Positions 58,155-64,000 of a DNA stretch of 64,000 nt are shown here, one piece after another. The stretch's first letter is position 1. Each line of letters begins with the position of its first letter. The notes under the pieces were generated by a model that was not told where the DNA came from, searched no databases, and worked only from the letters and a program-made list of their open reading frames with translations. Source of the stretch: Lentzea cavernae (lineage in GTDB: Bacteria; Actinomycetota; Actinomycetes; Mycobacteriales; Pseudonocardiaceae); contig NZ_BNAR01000008.1 of NCBI RefSeq assembly GCF_014653695.1, positions 186,001-250,000 on the forward strand, given 5' to 3'. A program made the translations under genes and the position numbers.

Positions 58155-59683
58155 CCGTCCACAGTGGAGTCGATCAGGAACGGGCGCAGCAGGTCCGGCA
58201 CCGCCTCGTCGGCCAGCGCCAGCCCGTGGGCCTCGCCGACGTCCGTCACGTGGTAGATGCCCGCGCCCGCCGCCGTCGTCGCGCCGATCGTCATCAACCC
58301 GCTGCGGCGCTGGAAGAACGACCGCTGGATGCGCCAGCCGATGATGCCGGTGCGCTGCAACGCGACCGTGCTGCGCACCAGTGAGTTGTTGCGCGTCACC
58401 AGGTAGCGCTCGTCCAGCGCGTTGCCGAGCGAGCGGTAGTTGTCCCAGCCGACCAGCGCGGCGAGCGGGACGATCGCGGCCGGGATCGGCCACGCCCACG
58501 ACGGTGCCCAGACGGCGAGTCCCACCGCGATCACGACCCACGGCATCACGTGCCGGATCACGCTGCGGCGCAACGCGGCGAACGGGTGCTTGCGCAACCG
58601 GAGCGTCGTCGGGTCGTTGCCGACCTTCAGCACGTCCCGGGACACCTGGTGCGCCACCGACAGCGGCGCGGGCGGCAGCAGCAGGTTGCTCTCGCCCTTC
58701 GAGCCCAGGCCCGTCGTCACCGCGGCGAGCTTCGCGCCCTTGCCCGCGCGCACCAGCAGCGGTTCCTGGATGTCGACGCCGCGCAGGCGTTGCTCCTCGA
58801 CCGATACCGAGCGGGTGGTGAGCAGACCCCGTTGCACGCGCAGGGTTCCGTCCGGCTCGCGGGTCAGCCGGTAGTTCCAGAACTGGAGGATGTACAGCGG
58901 GATCGACAGCACGAGCCCGACCACGGCCAGCACGACGAGGAACCCGGCGAAGAGCGCGAAGCTCGGGTTCTCGAACAGCCACTCCCACAGGTCCTGCACC
59001 GGGTGCAGGCCGAGGTCGTCCGCGTAGTTGGACAGCACGCCGAACAGGGCGCCGATCGCGACGAGGCCCGACAACGACAGCGGCGCGAACTTCAGCCACT
59101 TCAGGTCGAGCTGCGAGATCACCTCGGACTCGGGCAGCGGCACCGGTTCCGCGCCGGGTTCGTCCGCTGTGACCGCCTTGGGCGCGACACCCTTCTGCAG
59201 CAACAACAACCGCAGCCGTTCGGCCTCCTGCTGCGTCACCGCGTCGAGCGTCAGTCCGTCGGTGCCGGGCACGTCCTGCTGGCCCGTGCCGATCCGCACG
59301 GCCGAGAGCCCGAAGATCCGGTGGCCCGGTTTGGAGGTGAGGTCGACCGTCCTGATGCGATCACGCGGCACCGCGAGCTGCTTGCGGGTCAACAACCCCG
59401 TGTGCAGCTCGACCTGGTCGTCGGTGATGCGGTACCGGGTGGTGCGCCAGATGAGGTAGCTGAACGCGAGGATCATCGCCACCGTCGCGCCGCTGGCGAT
59501 GAGCCGCCACTTCTCGCCGTTGCCGGTGAACAGCAGCACGAAGATCGGCACCAGCATCGCGATGCTCTCGTTGAGCGGCCGCACGACCAGCATCCGCACG
59601 TGCAGCCGGTGCCACTCCTGCAGCGGCTCGACGAACTCCGGCGCGGCGGGGAGCCCGGACGGGACCTCCGCGGGGGTGCTCAC
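58133..59683 (-). CDS. PH-domain (bPH2) membrane protein, YdbT-like
   Basis: The 516-residue protein contains two or three bPH2 (DUF304) domains between membrane pairs: helices near 35-75, the beta domain ITDDQVELHTGLLTRKQLAVPRDRIRTVDLTSKPGHRIFGLSAVRIGTG, further pairs at about 195-260, and LRVQRGLLTTRSVSVEEQRLRGVDIQEPLLVR and LVTRNNSLVRSTVALQRTGIIGWRIQRSFFQRRSG. Such proteins are membrane-bound with unclear function. Its start overlaps the stop of the small PH-domain gene (ATGA), and its 3' end overlaps the GlxA-type gene by 22 nt. Confidence 0.9.
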   Translation of the reverse strand: MSTPAEVPSGLPAAPEFVEPLQEWHRLHVRMLVVRPLNESIAMLVPIFVLLFTGNGEKWRLIASGATVAMILAFSYLIWRTTRYRITDDQVELHTGLLTRKQLAVPRDRIRTVDLTSKPGHRIFGLSAVRIGTGQQDVPGTDGLTLDAVTQQEAERLRLLLLQKGVAPKAVTADEPGAEPVPLPESEVISQLDLKWLKFAPLSLSGLVAIGALFGVLSNYADDLGLHPVQDLWEWLFENPSFALFAGFLVVLAVVGLVLSIPLYILQFWNYRLTREPDGTLRVQRGLLTTRSVSVEEQRLRGVDIQEPLLVRAGKGAKLAAVTTGLGSKGESNLLLPPAPLSVAHQVSRDVLKVGNDPTTLRLRKHPFAALRRSVIRHVMPWVVIAVGLAVWAPSWAWPIPAAIVPLAALVGWDNYRSLGNALDERYLVTRNNSLVRSTVALQRTGIIGWRIQRSFFQRRSGLMTIGATTAAGAGIYHVTDVGEAHGLALADEAVPDLLRPFLIDSTVDGQAERNV

Positions 59684-60168
59684 GTCGCATCACCCGGCGT
59701 GGCCTGGGTGGTGTTGGTCAGCTCCACCACGAGCCTCTGCGCGAGCTCGTGCTCCAGGCCCTCGATCTCCACCGGGCCGGCGGCCGACGCCGTCGTCACC
59801 GTGACCGTGGACAGGCCGAGCATCTGCTGGAACGGCCCGCGTTTCGTGTCGATCGTCTGGATGCGCGACACCGGAGCGACCCGCCACTCCTGGTTCAGCC
59901 AGCCGGAGAGGGTGTAGACGGCGTCCGGCGTGGTCTCCCAGCGGTGGACGCGGTAGCGCCAGCTCGGCTCGACCGCGGTGTGCACGACGCCGATGACGCC
60001 CGTGGCGACCAGGAGCGCGAGCTCCCACGTGGGCGGGTTGCTCACCAGCAGGAACACGATCAGCTGGGGCACGAACAGCACGAGCCAGAACACGGCGGCC
60101 TGCATCGTCCACAGCAGGACGGACTTCGGGCTCACCTGGTGACGAGGCGTGCGCAGTTGCGGAGTCAC
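59680..60168 (-). CDS. PH-domain membrane protein, YdbS-like
   Basis: The 162-residue protein has two membrane helices at about 22-65 (SVLLWTMQAAVFWLVLFVPQLIVFLLV and ELALLVATGVIGVVHTAV) and a single bPH2 domain (YRVHRWETTPDAVYTLSGWLNQEWRVAPVSRIQTIDTKRGPFQQMLGLSTVTVTTASAAGPVEIEGL). The YdbS/YdbT pair is common in Firmicutes and actinobacteria and is coupled here by an ATGA overlap. The function is unresolved. Confidence 0.9.
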   Translation of the reverse strand: MTPQLRTPRHQVSPKSVLLWTMQAAVFWLVLFVPQLIVFLLVSNPPTWELALLVATGVIGVVHTAVEPSWRYRVHRWETTPDAVYTLSGWLNQEWRVAPVSRIQTIDTKRGPFQQMLGLSTVTVTTASAAGPVEIEGLEHELAQRLVVELTNTTQATPGDAT

Positions 60169-60230
60169 CCCTCAAGGGTGCCTCACCGGCCCGCGGTGGT
60201 GTGGTCAGGTGTGTCAATTGGTGTGTCGGT

Positions 60231-60275
60231 GGCCGTGGTGGTCCCGCTTGCGAGGGAGGCGGGACCACCACGGCC
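60231..60275 (-). terminator. Strong terminator hairpin after the small secreted-peptide gene
   Basis: Perfect 17-bp arms GGCCGTGGTGGTCCCGC (60231-60247) and GCGGGACCACCACGGCC (60259-60275) enclose an 11-nt loop, 12 nt beyond the small gene's stop. Such a strong hairpin marks the end of a real transcript. Confidence 0.87.
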
Positions 60276-60286
60276 GTCCGGTTCGA

Positions 60287-60421
60287 TCAGGGCTGCGCGC
60301 AGTACGGGGGCGTGAAGACCGCGCCCGTCTCGTCAGCCGATGCCGCGCCGGACATCGCCAGCAGTGCGCCCAAACTGAGGATCACGGCGGCGACGGTGCG
60401 AGCGATAGTGTTCAACTTCAT
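60287..60421 (-). CDS. Small secreted peptide (44 residues) divergent from an XRE/helical-repeat regulator
   Basis: Codons read MKLNTIARTVAAVILSLG, then ALLAMSGAASA, then DETGAVFTPPYCAQP and a stop. The first part is an ideal Sec signal peptide with a charged start, hydrophobic core and an ASA cleavage site. Cleavage would free a 15-residue acidic peptide ending in PPYCAQP with one Cys. AAGGAG sits 7 nt before the ATG, and a 17-bp terminator follows the stop, so this is a real gene. The only gene close upstream is the regulator starting 20 nt away on the other strand. Secreted pheromone is the leading idea; a small wall or signalling protein is possible. Confidence 0.78.
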   Translation of the reverse strand: MKLNTIARTVAAVILSLGALLAMSGAASADETGAVFTPPYCAQP

Positions 60422-60440
60422 GAAGGGGCTCCTTCGTTAG

Positions 60441-61688
60441 GTGGCGGCCGTGGATGAGGGCAGGAAGTCGTTGACGAGGTTCGGTGCGCGGTTGCGGGCG
60501 GTCCGGCTGCAACGCGGTCTGTCGCAAAAGGACCTCGCCTGCCCCGGTGTCTCCATGAGCTACGTGTCGCGGCTCGAGTCCGGCGAACGGGTCCCGTCGC
60601 CGGCCGTCGTCCGCAGGCTCGCCGAGGTGCTCGGCGTCGACCCGTCCGAGCTCGTGGTCGACTCCGACGGCACCGCGATGCAGGACGAGGCGCTCACGTG
60701 GTGCGAGGCGCTGCTCGCCTACCACGACGGCGACCTGGTGCTCGCCGTCGATCTGCTGGAGGCACTGGGAAAGCGGTCCGACGAGGAGATGTTCGGCTGG
60801 TGCGTGCGCTGGACGCGCCTGGGCGTGCTCGCCCGGCAGCGGGACCACGAGGGTCTGCTGCTGGCGGCGGCGAAGCTGCGCAAGTCGTGGTCTCCCGGTC
60901 CGGCGGTGGACGCGCTCGTGGAGATCCTGCGCGCATCTTCGTTGCGGCGCCTCGGCCGGACGGCCGAATCCGTGAAGGCCGCGAGCGAGGCCGTGGAGCT
61001 CGCGTCCGGTGACGGCGAACGGGTGCGTCGCGTGCACACCCGTGCTCTCATCGCGTTGTGCGCGGAGCTCACCGCGGCGGGCCGGCTGGCCGACGCCGAA
61101 CAGGTCGTGGACCAGCTTTCCGTGCGGTTGCCCGAACTCGGCCGCGACCGGCTCGCGATCTCCACCTGGTGGGTGCGTGCCAAGGTCGCGGATCGCCTGG
61201 GGGACCGGATGGAGGCCGCGCACTGCATCCGCGAGGCGCTCGCGCTGCTCGACGACTTCGACGGTGATCCCGGCTACCGGTGCCGCGTCCGCCTCGCCGG
61301 CGCCGCCATCGTGCTGCGCACGCCGGGAGCGAACCTCGACGACGTGGTCGCGTTGCTGGACGAGGTGGAGTCGACGGTCGTGGCGGTGCGGCGGCACGAG
61401 GACCTCCTCGCGCACGCCCGCGCGCTGCGGGCGGAGCTCGCGTTGCGCGACGGCGAGGTCGACCGGGCGCGGGAACTCGCGGAGGCCGCCCTCGGGACTG
61501 GGCGCCTCGACGCCGAACAGCAGCTGCGGTGCCACCTGCTGCTCGTGCGGGCGGCGGACGAGGTGGACGCGGACGGTGGCGCCGGCGCGCGCACCGCGCT
61601 CGCCGCGCTGCTGGAGCACATCAACCCCGAGGGCGTCGACCCGCTGCTGTGGCGGGACGTGGCACGCATCGCGCTGCGCAAGCACTAG
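60441..61688 (+). CDS. XRE-family regulator with helical (TPR-like) repeats
   Basis: The 415-residue protein has an N-terminal XRE helix-turn-helix (FGARLRAVRLQRGLSQKDLACPGVSMSYVSRLESGERVPSPAVVRRLAEVLGVDPSEL). A long all-helical region of degenerate TPR-like units runs from about residue 75 to the end (LAYHDGDLVLAVDLLEALGK, LAVRRHEDLLAHARALRAELALRDGEVDRARELAEAALG). This XRE-plus-repeats layout is that of RRNPP-type regulators that bind peptide pheromones. A GTG at 60441 or 60450 is the start. The divergent gene 20 nt away encodes a secreted peptide, so the pair could be a signal and its receptor. Direct proof is absent. Confidence 0.82.
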   Translation: MAAVDEGRKSLTRFGARLRAVRLQRGLSQKDLACPGVSMSYVSRLESGERVPSPAVVRRLAEVLGVDPSELVVDSDGTAMQDEALTWCEALLAYHDGDLVLAVDLLEALGKRSDEEMFGWCVRWTRLGVLARQRDHEGLLLAAAKLRKSWSPGPAVDALVEILRASSLRRLGRTAESVKAASEAVELASGDGERVRRVHTRALIALCAELTAAGRLADAEQVVDQLSVRLPELGRDRLAISTWWVRAKVADRLGDRMEAAHCIREALALLDDFDGDPGYRCRVRLAGAAIVLRTPGANLDDVVALLDEVESTVVAVRRHEDLLAHARALRAELALRDGEVDRARELAEAALGTGRLDAEQQLRCHLLLVRAADEVDADGGAGARTALAALLEHINPEGVDPLLWRDVARIALRKH

Positions 61689-61913
61689 CGCCGGGCGGCG
61701 TTGCCTCGTCATGACCGCCCCTCGCTCATGAACCGGACACCTTGTTAACGGAGCATGACACAGAGAAGTTGCCCATCACATCACCCAATTGCACCGCGCG
61801 TACCTGGGTAAATCACCCGGTAACCGGCAGAACCCGGTGTGCGGCAAGCGTCCGAACGGGCGATGGTCGTGCTGCCCGCTCGGACCAGTTGTCAATGACG
61901 TGACAGGGCATGA

Positions 61914-63224
61914 CTATGGCGCCGCCAGGTTCATCCACCAGACGATCGCGCCGGCACGCCCGTTGACGTCAAGGGTGGTGTAGATGCGCTGCAGGTGGTT
62001 CTGCACGGTCTTCGGCGACAGGCCGAGGGACTCCGCGATCATCGCCGTGCTCGCTCCCGCGGCCACGAGCCTCAGCACCTCGATGCCGCGTTTGGTGAGC
62101 CCTGCCCTGAGTGCGCGGGCGATGCGGGTGTTCGTGTGTTCCGCGGTACCGGTCTCGTGCAGCTCGCCGGTGTGCGGGACGCGCATCACGGCGTTCTCCC
62201 GCTTGGGCTCGAAACGCTTGTGCGCCAACTGTTCCACGAGTCGCGACGACAGGTCGTGCTCGCGCATCCGCAGGAGGTCGCGGCCCTCCTGCAGCTCCCA
62301 CAACCGGTACTGCTCCAACTGCAGCCGCGCGTGCCGCAGCGCGCGTTCGTAGTCTCCGGACCGTTCGTGCGCCTCACTCAGTTGCTGGTGCGCGTGCACC
62401 GCGACTTCCCGTGCCAGACAGCTCATCGCGAGCTCGGCGGCCTCGGTGAGCTGGGCGATCTGCTCGGGGCGCCGCTCCCGCGCCGCGCTCAGCCGCGCCC
62501 GCGCCATCAACGCCTCCGCCCGCGCCACCGGGCGGTTCCTTCCGGCAAGCAACTGGTCAGCGCGCTGCCAGCTGCGGTGCGCGCGGTCAAGTTCACCCAG
62601 ATCGATGCGGACGTGTGTCAGCAGGACGTTGACCATCGCCATCCGCACCGGGTCGCCGAGCGTCTTCCAGCGGTCGCGCACCTGGGCGCACAACGCCTCC
62701 GCGCGGCGGAGCTTGCGCACGCACGGCTCTCCGTCGAGGCTGCAGCGGTTCTCGTCGGTGCGGATCATGCAGTGCTCGTGGTACTGCGTGCGCAACACCC
62801 GTGCCTGTTCGAACAGCACCGAGCCGATCAGCTCGTTGTCACCGGTGAGCTCCGCGAGACCCAGTGCGCGGGCGAAGGAGTTGAAGCTGCGCTCCCGCGA
62901 GTCGAGACGCAGTTCCACCACGGCACGGGAGAAGCTGCAGCGCGCCTGGAGTCCGATGTGGCGGTTGGCCGCCGCGATCGCCTGCACCTTGTCGATCGTG
63001 TCGAGCGCGCCGGGCCACAGCCCCCGCTTGCCCAGCGCCACCGACTGCGCCAGCACCCCCTCCGCGACGCCCTCGGCGTCCTCCAGCCACGAGAACGCGG
63101 CCACGGCCTTCTCGGCGTGCTCCAGTGCCTCGCCCGGTCTGCCTTCGTCCAGTGCGATCCTCGCCTCGCGCAGGTTGTGCACGGCGTTGGAACGCGGATC
63201 CGCGGTCCTGCCGGGAACCGTCAT
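61914..63224 (-). CDS. LuxR-type regulator with N-terminal helical repeats
   Basis: The 436-residue protein has a TPR-like helical region over about 350 residues (NLREARIALDEGRPGEALEHAEKAVAAFSWLEDAEGVAEGVLAQSV and further units) and a C-terminal LuxR/GerE HTH (LTKRGIEVLRLVAAGASTAMIAESLGLSPKTVQNHLQRIYTTLDVNGRAGAI). Four cysteines in the middle (CMIRTDENRCSLDGEPCVRKLRRAEALC) form a distinct cluster that could bind metal or sense redox state. GAGGGGG precedes the ATG at 63224, replacing the TTG two codons earlier. It follows the acyl-CoA ligase gene by 29 nt on the same strand. Confidence 0.88.
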   Translation of the reverse strand: MTVPGRTADPRSNAVHNLREARIALDEGRPGEALEHAEKAVAAFSWLEDAEGVAEGVLAQSVALGKRGLWPGALDTIDKVQAIAAANRHIGLQARCSFSRAVVELRLDSRERSFNSFARALGLAELTGDNELIGSVLFEQARVLRTQYHEHCMIRTDENRCSLDGEPCVRKLRRAEALCAQVRDRWKTLGDPVRMAMVNVLLTHVRIDLGELDRAHRSWQRADQLLAGRNRPVARAEALMARARLSAARERRPEQIAQLTEAAELAMSCLAREVAVHAHQQLSEAHERSGDYERALRHARLQLEQYRLWELQEGRDLLRMREHDLSSRLVEQLAHKRFEPKRENAVMRVPHTGELHETGTAEHTNTRIARALRAGLTKRGIEVLRLVAAGASTAMIAESLGLSPKTVQNHLQRIYTTLDVNGRAGAIVWWMNLAAP

Positions 63225-63253
63225 GGTCAAGCCCCCTCAACTCGGGGCTGACT

Positions 63254-64000
63254 CTAGTGGTCGTCGCGGAGTTGACGTTTCAACACTTTTCCGGCCGCGT
63301 TGCGCGGCAGCTCGTCGACGAAGAAGACGTCCCGGGGAACGGAGTACCGCGCGAGGTTCGCCTTCACGTGTTCCCGTACTTGTTCGGCCGTCAGGGTTTT
63401 TGCGCCTACAACGAACGCCGCGAGCCGCTGGCCCCACTCGTCGTCCGGCACGCCGAGCACCGCGACCTCCGTGACGCCGTCGAGCGTCGAGAGCAGGTCC
63501 TCGACGTCGTGCGGGTAGACGTTCTCGCCCCCTGAGACGATCATCTCGTCGTCGCGGCCCGCCACGAACAGCAGGCCGTCCTTGAGGTAGCCGAGGTCGC
63601 CGGTCGACATCAGGCCGTCCAGCGACTCCTTGCTGGTGCCGTTGGTGTAGCCGTCGAACAGCATCTCGTTGCCGACGAAGATGCGCCCGGTCCCACCAGG
63701 CGCCACGGGCTTGCCCTGATCGTCCACAATGGCTAGACGGGTGCCGAGAGGTGGCTTTCCGGCCGTTCCCGGTTCGCGCAGCATCTCCTCGGGGGTGGCG
63801 ATGCTCGCCCAGCTCACTTCCGTTGAGCCGTAGAGGTTGTAGAGCACCGGCCCGAACTCCTCAAGCGTGCGGGCGGCGACTTTCGGGGGAAGTGCGGATC
63901 CGCTGGAGGCGATGATCCGCAGCTTCGGCCGGTGCGAGGTCTCCAGCATGCGTTGCAGCATCACGGGAACCACGAACATCGCGGTGCACTTCCCAGCGTC
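63254..64000 (-). CDS. Acyl-CoA synthetase / AMP-binding enzyme (C-terminal part, truncated by window edge)
   Basis: The visible 248 residues continue past the window's end. They include IIASSGSALPP, YGSTEVSWASIA (motif A5-like), GLMSTGDLGYLKDGLLFVAGRDDEMIVSGGENVYPHDVEDLL (motifs A7-A9 with the STGD Asp and GRDDEMI hinge), and the catalytic Lys in NAAGKVLKRQL. These are the C-terminal halves of ANL-family ligases that adenylate a carboxylate and join it to CoA. The substrate-binding part lies mostly outside the window. It is upstream of the LuxR-type regulator on the same strand. Confidence 0.94.
   Translation of the reverse strand, partial: DAGKCTAMFVVPVMLQRMLETSHRPKLRIIASSGSALPPKVAARTLEEFGPVLYNLYGSTEVSWASIATPEEMLREPGTAGKPPLGTRLAIVDDQGKPVAPGGTGRIFVGNEMLFDGYTNGTSKESLDGLMSTGDLGYLKDGLLFVAGRDDEMIVSGGENVYPHDVEDLLSTLDGVTEVAVLGVPDDEWGQRLAAFVVGAKTLTAEQVREHVKANLARYSVPRDVFFVDELPRNAAGKVLKRQLRDDH

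Overview
The window looks like chromosomal DNA of a high-GC filamentous actinomycete, most likely from the Pseudonocardiales (Lentzea, Lechevalieria or Saccharothrix type). That placement is inferred from GTG starts, leaderless genes with TANNNT -10 boxes 6-8 nt before the ATG, a SigK/RskA pair beside an MPT83-like fasciclin lipoprotein, a relative of the mycothiol-dependent nitroreductase, a TIGR03086 (mycothiol-isomerase-like) protein, an AfsR/SARP regulator, NB-ARC/TPR proteins and DrrAB-type transporters. No rRNA, CRISPR array, transposase, prophage or large PKS/NRPS cluster was seen. There are three tRNA genes: two tRNA-Lys(CTT) copies and one tRNA-His(GTG).

Layout. 0-6 kb: end of an unidentified gene, a NarL-type two-component system, a DUF418 membrane protein, a methyltransferase, an antibiotic-resistance-type ABC-F protein, and a SnoaL-like/MarR divergent pair with a double palindromic operator. 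6-11.4 kb: a secreted DUF4082 protein, a two-subunit Tat-exported molybdenum hydroxylase (IorB/IorA type), an ArsB-type transporter and a Usp-like protein. 11.4-15 kb: a TIM-barrel protein, a PARG-like macrodomain protein, a MarR/azoreductase/nitroreductase set with a second double palindrome. 15-19.5 kb: an operon of an RHH regulator, DUF4097 protein, DrrA/DrrB and a P450. 19.5-26.3 kb: SDR, a frameshifted secreted metzincin, a desaturase, a PobA-like hydroxylase, a two-domain O-methyltransferase and a VOC protein. 26.3-28.5 kb: RskA, SigK and the fasciclin lipoprotein, with SigK-like promoters facing both ways. 28.7-36.1 kb: a regulatory region with an XRE protein, a STAND ATPase, a GT-B transferase with an unknown partner, and a large SARP. 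36.1-50.5 kb: a segment bounded by two near-identical tRNA-Lys units. It holds YhhN, a Baeyer-Villiger-type monooxygenase with a TetR, a tachylectin-like secreted protein, an M20 amidohydrolase, a MarR with its operator, an MFS/MerR pair, and a redox/sulfur cluster whose TetR appears to act at three matching operators. 50.7-57 kb: L,D-transpeptidase, ABC-F ATPase, tRNA-His, oligoribonuclease, HerA-like ATPase, MFS. 57-64 kb: GlxA-type regulator, two PH-domain membrane proteins, a 44-residue secreted peptide divergent from an XRE/helical-repeat regulator, a TPR-LuxR regulator, and the C-terminal part of an acyl-CoA ligase.

How the parts fit together. Most of the window is small, locally regulated modules, where a regulator sits beside its target with a visible palindrome between them. 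The most unusual candidate is the secreted peptide with its divergent XRE/repeat regulator (60.2-61.7 kb), which has the layout of a peptide-signalling pair. Next is the TetR-controlled redox cluster at 45.3-50.3 kb, where a TTACCG-N6-CGGTAA operator recurs at three promoters. A third is the PobA-like hydroxylase with the N-terminally extended O-methyltransferase at 23.1-25.9 kb.
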